Below are positions 24,480 through 32,483 of a stretch of 64,000 bases of DNA, in pieces. The position numbers were made by a program, and so were the translations under genes. This stretch comes from Chloroflexota bacterium (lineage in GTDB: Bacteria > Chloroflexota > Anaerolineae > Caldilineales > Caldilineaceae). The notes below the pieces were generated by a model. That model was not told where the DNA came from and ran no database searches. It saw only the letters and a list, made by a program, of their open reading frames with translations. Position 1 is the stretch's first letter; each line of letters opens with the position of its first letter. The stretch covers positions 100,630-164,629 of the forward strand of contig BOKO01000013.1 in NCBI GenBank assembly GCA_016861025.1, written 5' to 3'.

Positions 24480-25124
24480 TCAGGCAACGATTTCTACGCT
24501 GGCGGACAGCTGCTGGCGGAGCCGGATGTTGTCGATGCGGACGGTGCCGGGTTTGTGTGTTCCGACCACCAATGGGGTTTTGCTGAAGGATACGCCGGCG
24601 GGGTGAGCGATCAGCTTGACGCCGCGCCATTCCTTGCGGGAAAAAAGCTTGGCGACGAGATCCGGCCGGCGGCCGACGAAGCTCTCCGTGTAGTTCCACT
24701 TGTAGGCGGTCTCGACGCGTGGCTGCCCTTCCTTGTGGAGCCATTCCTTCCAGTATTCGGCGATTTCGTCGCGCAGCGAGGTGTAGATTCGCTGCATGGA
24801 GACGAATTCGGTCTTGTCGAGCATGCCCTCCGACACCTCGCCTTTGATGAGAGGTTTGTCGAGGACAACCAGGTAGTCGACGATGAACATGCGAAGCTTG
24901 TTCTTCTTCGCGTAGGCCGAGGCGGCCGCCAGTCCGTCCATCTTGCTCTGGTAGCCGTAGAGACCGGAGACATACCCCTTGATTTGCGGAACGATAGGCA
25001 GGGAGCACTCCGATAGTTTGATCCTGGACGGAAGCTCTTCTCCTTCAGGAAGAAAGACCACTGTGGTCATTTCGATTCCGTTGGGCGTCCTCCGCGCGGC
25101 TCCCGCGGTCTTTTTTTGTGGCAT
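24480..25124 (-). CDS. Unknown protein coupled to an HTH gene
   Basis: 214 residues. The ATG at 25122-25124 shares its A with the TAA of the upstream gene (TAATG). After a basic leader the protein is alpha/beta (TTVVFLPEGEELPSRIKLSECSLPIVPQIKGYVSGLYGYQSKMDG, NKLRMFIVDYLVVLDKPLIKG). It has a helix (LRDEIAEYWKEWLHKEG) and a strand-rich end. Probably acts with the upstream DNA-binding-like protein. Family not recognised. Confidence 0.65.
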   Translation of the reverse strand: MPQKKTAGAARRTPNGIEMTTVVFLPEGEELPSRIKLSECSLPIVPQIKGYVSGLYGYQSKMDGLAAASAYAKKNKLRMFIVDYLVVLDKPLIKGEVSEGMLDKTEFVSMQRIYTSLRDEIAEYWKEWLHKEGQPRVETAYKWNYTESFVGRRPDLVAKLFSRKEWRGVKLIAHPAGVSFSKTPLVVGTHKPGTVRIDNIRLRQQLSASVEIVA

Positions 25125-25699
25125 TACGTTCCCGCTTTCCTCTTCTTGACGCGCCAGGTTCCGTTGGTGAAAGGATCGGCGCCGCGAGCCTTGGCTTCAC
25201 GCTCCGCCGCGCGGCGCATGAACGCCCGGGGGTTGTCCACACGCATGGCGATCTGTGCCAGGCGCTCCGTGACCGTCGAGGTCGCCCTCGTCGCCTTGTC
25301 GGGATCGAGCCAGCGATAGCTCGCCGCGGGCTCCCGGTTGAAAATCAGGGCGAATTCCCGCTCCCCGATGTCGTCGCCGCCCATCAGCTCCTTGATCCTG
25401 ATCATGTCGGGCCTCGGCGGTATGGGGATCAGATGCGGGCATTCGTCGTAGATCCGGATGAGCGAAGCCATCCCGGAGTCCTTGAGGGGGTCGGTTGCCT
25501 TGACGGGGCTCTTGCGATTGGGCGAAGGCTTCTCCCCTTTGACCAGTTCTTTCCATTTGGCCCGGGTGACGCCAAGCAGCCAGCACATGTCGCCGATATT
25601 CAGCGAATGCGTAACCCGGAACATCTCGAGATCGTTCCCGGTGATCGGTTTGATCGTTTCTCTGGCCATGTCGTTCTGCAACTTCCTGTTTTTGCTCAT
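25124..25699 (-). CDS. Predicted HTH DNA-binding protein
   Basis: 191 residues. The segment TGNDLEMFRVTHSLNIGDMCWLLGVTRAKWKELVKGEK fits a Cro/C1-type helix-turn-helix, with a second related region near GEREFALIFNREPAASYRWLDPD. The C-terminus is basic (RRAAEREAKARGADP...VKKRKAGT). A TATACT -10-like box lies just upstream (about 25720). A regulator of this operon is likely; its target is unknown. Confidence 0.65.
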   Translation of the reverse strand: MSKNRKLQNDMARETIKPITGNDLEMFRVTHSLNIGDMCWLLGVTRAKWKELVKGEKPSPNRKSPVKATDPLKDSGMASLIRIYDECPHLIPIPPRPDMIRIKELMGGDDIGEREFALIFNREPAASYRWLDPDKATRATSTVTERLAQIAMRVDNPRAFMRRAAEREAKARGADPFTNGTWRVKKRKAGT

Positions 25700-25741
25700 G
25701 CGATTCTGTTTCTTGGTATAAGTATAAACAAAAACGAGGGA

Positions 25742-26455
25742 TTAAAAAATGCTTTTTCGGGTATTTTCGTGCATGCGGCGATACCCCCCTGCCGCCCCGA
25801 CGAGGTGCCCCTGTCCGTAAATGATTCCCATTTGCGTCACGGCGTCCAGTATGTCGCGGGATTCGATGTGCTCCGCGATGACGGCCGCACCGGTTTTTCG
25901 CCCGTAGGAGACGGCCGACTCGATCCTGCGCTGGTTGCTCTGCGTCGAGTAGTTGCGGATGACTCCCCCGTCGATCTTGATGATGTCCGGAGTCATCTTG
26001 CCGATCGACGGGACGGGCCCGTTGTGGTGCCCGGCCCCGAAATCGTCGATTGCAATCCTCACGCCGAGCTGGCGCAGATCCGCGAACACCTGCCCGCTCT
26101 TGAATTCGTTCCGGGTGAGCGCGGTTTCCGTGATCTCGACAATCAGGCGTCTCGCAATCCGTTTCCCGGCCGCCTTGACGCGCCTGACGATGGAATGCCC
26201 GAAAAATGCGATGGTCGTGTACGAGAGATTGACCCCAAGGTGAAGCTGTTCATGTTCCTGGAGTTGATCCAGGGCGAATTCGATCATGGCCCGATCGAGC
26301 CAGACCACCATTCCGGAGCATTCGGAGCGGTTGAAAAATTCCTGGACGGAGTCCGAGAAACCTTTCGTGCAGTGGATGGGAAACAGAACCTCCCGATAGA
26401 GCGTGGCGCCGGAGGCGAGATTCGTCACGTCTTCGAAGCGCACGGCGCCGGTCAT
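25742..26455 (-). CDS. EAL-domain protein (c-di-GMP phosphodiesterase-like)
   Basis: 237 residues, almost only the EAL domain. Recognisable motifs are YREVLF in place of EALLR (the glutamate is kept), LGVNLS, LIVEITET, AIDDFGAG, IIKIDGG, IAEHIES and YGQGHLVG. EAL domains hydrolyse or sense cyclic di-GMP. The usual EAL triplet is replaced by EVL and the final motif is changed, so activity may be reduced. It overlaps the upstream partner by ATGA and has no sensor domain of its own. A role in c-di-GMP-linked control of transfer or attachment is inferred. Confidence 0.85.
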   Translation of the reverse strand: MTGAVRFEDVTNLASGATLYREVLFPIHCTKGFSDSVQEFFNRSECSGMVVWLDRAMIEFALDQLQEHEQLHLGVNLSYTTIAFFGHSIVRRVKAAGKRIARRLIVEITETALTRNEFKSGQVFADLRQLGVRIAIDDFGAGHHNGPVPSIGKMTPDIIKIDGGVIRNYSTQSNQRRIESAVSYGRKTGAAVIAEHIESRDILDAVTQMGIIYGQGHLVGAAGGYRRMHENTRKSIF

Positions 26456-27276
26456 GGACGCCAGGCTCCGGTGGCGCTGGACTGGTATTTCCGGAGCCGC
26501 AACCCTTGATAGCGGGACGCGATTTCCGCCACCTGCAGCTGATCCAGGTGGCCACGTTCGATGGCGAAGCAAGCGAGTCTCTCGACCGCGATTTGCATGG
26601 CGCACAGCTGCTCGCGTTCCTCCCCGAGGAGAGCCAGCGCTGAAGCCACCTCCCCGTGCGGGTCGATCGATTCCAGAACCAGAGGGTCTCCGTCCTCGAG
26701 GATCGAGGCGATTTTGCCGGCCCCGAGCCCGAACGGCTCGCCGGCGGCCGCGGCCTTCCGTTCGAATCTGCGGCTGGCATGCAGTAGGCGCTCTTCGCAC
26801 AGCGCTACGCCGCTGTAGCCGGAGGCAAGCCTTACCGAGGCAAGCGCCTGTCCGCCATCCAGCGCTGACAGAGCGATGGCTTGCTCCGGAATGTCGTGGA
26901 CGAATACGCCGATGGCTTCGTTCGAGATTCGTCCGGCCGCCTCGACTTCCTGAGCACCGCCCTTCAATTCCGCGGGCCGCGCGGCATCCCAGTCGAGTTT
27001 GCGCATCAGCGGCTGGAACACCGCCCGATGCAGGCGCGCGAAGAGATCCCGGACGAATTCGATGATCCGTTCGAACAGGCAGGATTGTTCCGCTTCACCC
27101 CAGGGGAAGCATTCCCTTATTCTCTTGAGGAGCGCGTCATGCTTGATCGTGAGAACGAAATCGCCCTCGCCCTCCGCGCGGAGGGATGCGTATGGTTGTG
27201 ATATCGCGGTGCGGCAACCGAAACCCTGTCCGCCTGCGTCGAGGGCGATTTTCCGGGTATCGGGAAGGTAAAACAT
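26452..27276 (-). CDS. Unknown partner of the EAL protein
   Basis: 274 residues from ATG 27274-27276, directly behind the promoter element at 27296-27308. The N-terminal half includes FVLTIKHDALLKRIREC and a helix (LFERIIEFVRDLFARLHRAVFQPLMRKLDW). The C-terminal half is Ala/Leu/Glu-rich and helical (LLHASRRFERKAAAAGE, HGEVASALALLGEEREQLCAMQIAVERLACFAIERGHLDQLQVAEIASRYQGLRLR). It may be the sensory or binding partner of the coupled EAL protein. No family recognised. Confidence 0.65.
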   Translation of the reverse strand: MFYLPDTRKIALDAGGQGFGCRTAISQPYASLRAEGEGDFVLTIKHDALLKRIRECFPWGEAEQSCLFERIIEFVRDLFARLHRAVFQPLMRKLDWDAARPAELKGGAQEVEAAGRISNEAIGVFVHDIPEQAIALSALDGGQALASVRLASGYSGVALCEERLLHASRRFERKAAAAGEPFGLGAGKIASILEDGDPLVLESIDPHGEVASALALLGEEREQLCAMQIAVERLACFAIERGHLDQLQVAEIASRYQGLRLRKYQSSATGAWRP

Positions 27277-27295
27277 CGTGCGCTAATTCCGTGCA

Positions 27296-27308
27296 ATTAT
27301 ATCGATAC
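27296..27308 (-). promoter_or_regulatory. GTATCGW-type promoter element
   Basis: The minus strand reads GTATCGATATAAT with a consensus -10 box, 19 bases before the ATG at 27276. It heads the EAL operon and is one of five strict copies. Confidence 0.6.
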
Positions 27309-27369
27309 GATAATCATACCCGATGTTTTTGCAAAATTCCAAGCGGTTTCGATATTGAGATTACTACGG

Positions 27370-28059
27370 TTAAACCTTCCGAGAGGTTTCCAAAGCGACG
27401 CGCGCCTGATGAAATGCTTCTTCGGCAATTCGCCATGGATGTGCCGCGTCAGGCTTGATTGCCCGCCTCACCGTAAGTTTTGGGCTGGGGCCTCGCGGTT
27501 GAATGCGAAGCGCATCGCTTACTGACCACCCAAGCTTTCGGCGACGAATGAACGTCGAACGACATATTCCGTAATGATCGACCAACTCCTGCAGGTACCA
27601 TTCGCGTCCCTCATGCTCGATTTTGAGCAGATCTTTCCGATTTCTGGTGCGACGCCGAATAGCTGCAATGATATTGGTGTAATCACGTTCACGGCTTGTT
27701 TTAGGAAAGAGGATTCCTCGTTCATTGGCGAACTTTTGTAGCGTTACCGAATCAATTCCTGTTTCTTCGGCAATCAGATTTCTATTTGCCTGTTGAGAGA
27801 TGCGTAACTGAAGATATGCTTCCAGGGTTATTCCGTTTTCATGCAAGAACCGCCTCTGAATGAGGGCGATTCCTTGTGGATGGTGGTAATTGCGGCGTTT
27901 AAGCGCCCCTTTCAATGAAGAGTAGCCGATGCTAAGAGATGAAGCCATTTCACGCAGCGATCGGCCGGCATCCGCGAATTCGCGAGCTATGACGACGAGC
28001 GACTTACGATGCTTCTTCTGAATCCTCTCGATCGGCCATCCATTTCTAGCGTCGACCAT
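27370..28059 (-). CDS. Protein with several HTH segments
   Basis: 229 residues from ATG 28057-28059, two bases after the MepK-like stop. Three helix-turn-helix-like segments are visible: GRSLREMASSLSIGYSSLKGAL, NRNLIAEETGIDSVTLQKFANERG and YLQELVDHYGICRSTFIRRRKLGWSVSDAL. The last resembles the DNA-reading repeat found next to homing-type nucleases in phages. No nuclease motif is present. Base composition is more AT-rich than its neighbours, suggesting a separate origin. Probably a DNA-binding protein. Confidence 0.65.
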   Translation of the reverse strand: MVDARNGWPIERIQKKHRKSLVVIAREFADAGRSLREMASSLSIGYSSLKGALKRRNYHHPQGIALIQRRFLHENGITLEAYLQLRISQQANRNLIAEETGIDSVTLQKFANERGILFPKTSRERDYTNIIAAIRRRTRNRKDLLKIEHEGREWYLQELVDHYGICRSTFIRRRKLGWSVSDALRIQPRGPSPKLTVRRAIKPDAAHPWRIAEEAFHQARVALETSRKV

Positions 28060-28061
28060 GT

Positions 28062-28622
28062 CTATTTCCGCCAGATCCGCGGGCGACCGTCGTCGATATG
28101 GGTAAAGCCTTTCGCGCGGTAGAATCCGACTCCTCCGGCCCTGGCCAGGGCCGCAAGCCGGCCGAGATACTCGGAACTGATGGATGGCATGCGGGAGTCC
28201 ACCGCGCGAAAGACACCCGCCCTGTCGGGCAGGTGAAGCGATCCATACGCCGCGCCCTCGGTCATGGAGTTCGTTGCCCGGGTTCTCAGCCCGGACAAAA
28301 TATCGTGAGGCTGATGAACCTGGTAGGCCGCAAGCCACGCCTGCTGCCAGGACAGGATTCTCAGCAGCCCCTGCGACGGATGCCCCATCACATTCGCGCG
28401 TGCGTCGCGCAGAAGGTACTGTGCCATCCTGTAGCCTTCCGCAGTGCTGTAATCGATCCGATAGGAATCCGCGCCTCGCCGCAGCCAAAGGACGGTCGGT
28501 ACGTCGCTCGACGGCGCGGTGAGGTAATAGGAGAGGCTTTGCTGTTGGGACGGCAAGGCGTCCGAGGCGGCGGCCATGGCCGCCAGAGCGCACACGCCGC
28601 GCAGGAAATCCCTGCGCAGCAT
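28062..28622 (-). CDS. MepK/DUF882-like M15 peptidase, probably degenerate
   Basis: 186 residues from ATG 28620-28622, which shares its A with the T4CP stop (TGATG). MLRRDFLRGVCALAAMAAASDALPS resembles a Tat signal. The rest follows the DUF882/M15A pattern: SGLRTRATNS...EGAAYGSLHLPDRAGVF and GGVGFYRAKGFTHIDDGRPRIW. In active members SLH is followed by an Asp zinc ligand seven residues after the His; here that position is Val. The flanking His residues are kept. Local murein remodelling for the transfer apparatus is likely, but catalysis is doubtful. Confidence 0.75.
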   Translation of the reverse strand: MLRRDFLRGVCALAAMAAASDALPSQQQSLSYYLTAPSSDVPTVLWLRRGADSYRIDYSTAEGYRMAQYLLRDARANVMGHPSQGLLRILSWQQAWLAAYQVHQPHDILSGLRTRATNSMTEGAAYGSLHLPDRAGVFRAVDSRMPSISSEYLGRLAALARAGGVGFYRAKGFTHIDDGRPRIWRK

Positions 28623-31219
28623 CAGTGGTCTCCCTGCTTGAGCTTGCGGTACATGGAATCGAAGATGTCGTGGATGTCCTCCTCCGTGAGATCGGACACC
28701 TGCGGGGTCGTTTTCTCCCATTCGAGGGATTGCGACACTTCCGTTTCCAGCCCTCCCACCGCCTCCTTGGCGTCTTCCGTGCCAAGCAGGTTTTCGATGG
28801 TCTCGAGTTTCCCCATGACCTCGTTCTTGAGGCCGATGGCCGTGCCGTTGTCCTCGAGCGGCGCGCCGGCGGCCGCTGGCTCCGCCGGCGTGGATGGCGC
28901 CTCGCCCTGATAGGCGTCCTCGACGGCTCTTTCCGCCCATTCGGTTTCCGCGGCCGCCGGCTGGGCGGGCTTGTCGCCGTAATGGCCGATCTGCGACCGC
29001 GGCTTCTCGGTAAGCGGCGGGTTGTCCAGGAAGCTCAAGGCGTCGAACTGCTCGTCGATCGGCGCGGCCGGTGCCGACGGCGCTTCTTCCGGCTTGTTGT
29101 CCTTCGGCAAATGGGGCTTCATGCCGCCGCCGCTGACGGACTCCTCCTCCTCGTCCGCCGGGGCTTCGACCTCGACTGTCGAAGATTTCATGAGGCGCAC
29201 GGCCTCCATATAGAGTGCGATGCCGCGTTCGGCCGCCGGCATTTTCTCGGGCAAGGCGCGCGAGAACGCCGACAGCCCCCCGAGGACCTGATCGTCCTGT
29301 GAGGGGTAGGCGATGGCGGATTCGCCCCGCATTTTCGCCATGAGTTGATCGAGCTTGGTTCGCGTGGAGTCGACGGTGCGGGTGTACTGGGCGATCTCCT
29401 CGGGTTGGGGCTTGAGCACCTGCAGGAAACAATTCACGCGGATGGGGATCTTGCGCGACTCCTTCAGCGACCCGAAAACGTCGAAATTCCTGGCTCGGAC
29501 CAGCTTGTCCCCGAAGGCTATGACCGACTCCCCGGGGGAGAGCGCCTTCAGCTCCTGCAGGGAAATGCGGGAGACCTTCTCAACCTTGGCGGTGAACATG
29601 TTGCGCCAGAAGGTGGTGACCGCGTTGACGCCGCCGGAGTAGCCGGACAGCTCGGCGATCTTCGCGTCCCCCGCGATTTTCTGGAACAGTTCGTAGGTGT
29701 CCTTCGGATCCTCGAGCGCCATCGACATTTTCACCTTCGTGTTGGCGATCATGGATTCGACCTCGTTCTTGTTCTCGCCCTTGGCCATGGCCGGAACGTC
29801 CTGGCCGGCGGCGATCATCATGAAGCCGAGGGAGCGGGCCTGGGCGAACATCACGGCGATGCCCTCTGCGAAGTAATAGCCGAGCTCGTCCATGGTGACG
29901 ATGAAAGGCGTCGTCGAGTTCGTCGCCTTCGACTCGATGATGTCGTCGAAATAGCCTTCGAGCCGGTTGCCGAGGTTCATGGCCATCATGAGGCGCATGG
30001 AGGCCACCACGAGCTTGCCGAGGTTGGCCGCTTCCTGGCTCGACTTCTCCATGGTGGGGATCATGACGACGAGAATGCGGCGGTTGAGCATCACGTCCAT
30101 CATGTCGACCTCGGAGAGCTTGTCCTTGAAGATGTACCCGTAGGTATCCATCAGCATGGAAAGCGTCCTTGCGTACTGGCCGGTCAGATAACCGTGCTGG
30201 TTCAGGACTTCCTGATCCTGCTCCTTGCCTTTTCTGGCCTTGTCGGCGGAAAAGCCCGGCAGCGCGGTCTCGAGGTAGGACTTGATCGGCGCGTAGGCGA
30301 CTTCCGGCAGATCCTTCTGCCGCTCTCCGCGCAGGTAGAGCTCGATCAGCTTCGGCAGCGCCAGGTACTCGCGGATGGCGCCGATCGACAGCTCGATCTC
30401 GCCGCGGGCCCGCAGGAAGCAGAGCGCGCGGATCACCGCATCCATCATGTTGATGGCTTTTTCCTGCCACTGCTTTCCATCCCCATCCGCCTTCGGCAGC
30501 AGGGTGGACATGAGCTGGGACAGAAAATCCGCGGAACCGTCCGAAAAGGTGTTCATGCCGTTGGAGAACTTCTCGGCGGACGCTTTCTTCTGCTTGAGCA
30601 TGACTTCGAAGGGATCCCTGCCCCCGGTCATGTAGTTGATGACCAGAACGTCATCGTCGCGGCCGAGACGGCGCGCCATCGACCAGACCTGGACCCACAG
30701 GGAGTTGTCGGCCTTGCCGTCGGAGTAGAAGAAGCCCGACCCCCACGTGAGGGCGTTGTAGCAGATGGAAAGCAGGGTTCTCGTCTTTCCCGCGCCGGTG
30801 GTGCCCATCACCAGCATGTGCGTGCGCGCATCCGAGTTTGTGGTCCAGATTTCGCGATTGCGCTTGCGGCCGAAGAACGATCGCTCGTTGCCGAGGAACA
30901 GGATGCCGTCGCTTGACGCGAACTTGCCCTGCGCATCGCGAATGGATGGATCCAGCCCGCCAAGATCCTTCGGGTAGCGGAACGGGAGCGGGTGCTCCTG
31001 CCATGAGAACCAGAGTTTCAGCAGGAGCACGGTCGGAATCAGCAGGGTGGCAAGGACAGGGAAGACGCAGCCTGCCGCCCCCAGCACGAATACCGCCTTC
31101 GCGAAATTGCTGGGATAGGCCAGCCATTCGCCGAAACGGGTCGACAGCGGGCGCGTGTCGCGTATCGCCGACCGTTGGTCGAGCTCGTGTTCGCGTTCGA
31201 TGAATGAGGGTTCGGCCAT
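28622..31219 (-). CDS. dotL: Type IVB coupling ATPase (DotL/IcmO, TrbC-like)
   Basis: 865 residues. Two N-terminal membrane segments lie at about 40-70. They are followed by the VirD4/TraG-type ATPase with Walker A MGTTGAGKT (about 138-146) and Walker B TPFIVTMDELGYYF. The C-terminal 250 residues are acidic and Pro/Ala-rich, as in DotL proteins where this tail recruits adaptors. DotL with DotM couples DNA or protein substrates to the Dot/Icm (IncI-type) secretion channel. The start at 31219 lacks a ribosome site, possibly because the TnpB insertion lies 20 bases upstream. DotM is 2.2 kb upstream. Confidence 0.9.
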   Translation of the reverse strand: MAEPSFIEREHELDQRSAIRDTRPLSTRFGEWLAYPSNFAKAVFVLGAAGCVFPVLATLLIPTVLLLKLWFSWQEHPLPFRYPKDLGGLDPSIRDAQGKFASSDGILFLGNERSFFGRKRNREIWTTNSDARTHMLVMGTTGAGKTRTLLSICYNALTWGSGFFYSDGKADNSLWVQVWSMARRLGRDDDVLVINYMTGGRDPFEVMLKQKKASAEKFSNGMNTFSDGSADFLSQLMSTLLPKADGDGKQWQEKAINMMDAVIRALCFLRARGEIELSIGAIREYLALPKLIELYLRGERQKDLPEVAYAPIKSYLETALPGFSADKARKGKEQDQEVLNQHGYLTGQYARTLSMLMDTYGYIFKDKLSEVDMMDVMLNRRILVVMIPTMEKSSQEAANLGKLVVASMRLMMAMNLGNRLEGYFDDIIESKATNSTTPFIVTMDELGYYFAEGIAVMFAQARSLGFMMIAAGQDVPAMAKGENKNEVESMIANTKVKMSMALEDPKDTYELFQKIAGDAKIAELSGYSGGVNAVTTFWRNMFTAKVEKVSRISLQELKALSPGESVIAFGDKLVRARNFDVFGSLKESRKIPIRVNCFLQVLKPQPEEIAQYTRTVDSTRTKLDQLMAKMRGESAIAYPSQDDQVLGGLSAFSRALPEKMPAAERGIALYMEAVRLMKSSTVEVEAPADEEEESVSGGGMKPHLPKDNKPEEAPSAPAAPIDEQFDALSFLDNPPLTEKPRSQIGHYGDKPAQPAAAETEWAERAVEDAYQGEAPSTPAEPAAAGAPLEDNGTAIGLKNEVMGKLETIENLLGTEDAKEAVGGLETEVSQSLEWEKTTPQVSDLTEEDIHDIFDSMYRKLKQGDH

Positions 31220-31239
31220 ATTTCAGCTGCTATGAGTGA

Positions 31240-32433
31240 TCACTCCGCCCCCTGAAGCGAGACGGCTTCTCGTGCAAGCTCCGCCCTTACATCAGGCCCG
31301 CTTCGCGCACGAAGGCCCGATCCGGGCCCCGGGAAACTGGATTTGAAGAGGATGTTCTGAGCGGCGTTCACATCCCTGTTGGCCTGGTAGCCGCAATGCG
31401 GGCAGTCATGCCGGCGCTCGGAGAGCGCCTTGGGCACGGTACTGCCGCAGGCCGAGCAGGCTTGCGAGGTGCCGCGGGGATCGACTGCTTCCACCGCGCC
31501 ACCGGCACTTTCAGCCTTGTAGCGCAGCATCTGGAAGAAGAGCCCCCACGATGCGTTCAGAACATCCTTCGCCAGCATGCCGCGCGAGAGCCCCGTGATG
31601 TTGAGGTCCTCGACGGCGAAATGCGTGTGCTGCCGCACCAAGCCGGTGGTGAGCTTGTGCATGAAGTCGCGGCGCTGGTTGGCGATGCGCCGGCTGTATC
31701 TCGCAAGATCGCGCCGGGCCTTCTTCCAGCGCCCGGAACCCTTGGTGCGCCGCGCCAGGCGTCGCTGATGCCGGCGCAGTCCCGCGGCGGCCTCCTTCGC
31801 CCATTGCGGGGCTGGTTCCGTCCGGCCGCTGGACAGGGCGATGAGGCTGGATACCCCGACATCGATGCCGACCGGAGCGAACTCCCTGTCAGGGACCTCG
31901 GCATCCGGCAGCGTGACGAGGAACGAAACGTGCCAATGCCCGCCGTTACGCGAGAGGATCGCGTGCCCGAGCTTGGCGCCGGCCGGCAACATGCGGTGCC
32001 ATTTGACCCTCAGGGTGCCGGCAAGGCCGGTGATGCCGATTCGGCCATCCTTCTTCAGCGTCAGGCCGTCGCCCACCCGGAACTCGATGCTGTCGAACCG
32101 GCGCTTGGCCTGGAAGCGCGGGAAGCCGGGCTTCTCGCCGCGCTTCAGTCGCCCGAAGAAGGCTTTGAAGGACTTGTCGACGCGGCGCAGGAGCTGCTGC
32201 TGGGCGGAGAAGGAGAAGCCGGCAAGGTGCTCATCGACGGCGCGGACGGCCTTCAACTGATTGGATTGGTCGCAGTAGCCCAGGCTGCGGCCGGTCTTGC
32301 GGTAGCAGTCGATACGCTCGTGCAGGGCGGCGTTGTAGAGGTCGCAGAAGGCGCCCAGCATCCCGGTCAGCGCAAGCTCTTGAGCAACGGTCGGGTAGAG
32401 GCGGTAACGGTAATTGCGCTGCATTTGATCCAT
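31240..32433 (-). CDS. tnpB: TnpB RNA-guided nuclease (IS200/IS605-type)
   Basis: 397 residues from ATG 32431-32433 after GGAG. The core starts MQRNYRYRLYPTVAQ. RuvC-like residues are intact: Asp in VGIDVGV, Glu in FAVEDLN and Asp in NRDVNAAQN. The zinc ribbon is CSACG...CPHCGY. TnpB cuts DNA guided by an omega RNA made from its 3' end. No TnpA is present. The gene sits exactly between the DsbC-like and DotL genes of the transfer operon. The frame continues upstream to an ATG at 32479-32481 (MFRVLTDEQKQEVERI), probably a leftover of an interrupted gene. Confidence 0.92.
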   Translation of the reverse strand: MDQMQRNYRYRLYPTVAQELALTGMLGAFCDLYNAALHERIDCYRKTGRSLGYCDQSNQLKAVRAVDEHLAGFSFSAQQQLLRRVDKSFKAFFGRLKRGEKPGFPRFQAKRRFDSIEFRVGDGLTLKKDGRIGITGLAGTLRVKWHRMLPAGAKLGHAILSRNGGHWHVSFLVTLPDAEVPDREFAPVGIDVGVSSLIALSSGRTEPAPQWAKEAAAGLRRHQRRLARRTKGSGRWKKARRDLARYSRRIANQRRDFMHKLTTGLVRQHTHFAVEDLNITGLSRGMLAKDVLNASWGLFFQMLRYKAESAGGAVEAVDPRGTSQACSACGSTVPKALSERRHDCPHCGYQANRDVNAAQNILFKSSFPGPGSGLRARSGPDVRAELAREAVSLQGAE

Positions 32434-32483
32434 GATCCGCTCCACCTCCTGCTTTTGCTCATCCGTCAGGACGCGGAACATCG

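Noticed and set aside
29345..30916. 523-residue open frame on the plus strand opposite the DotL gene
   Set aside because: It is the complement of a strongly recognisable ATPase gene and has low-complexity His/Asp/Gly content typical of GC-rich shadow frames.
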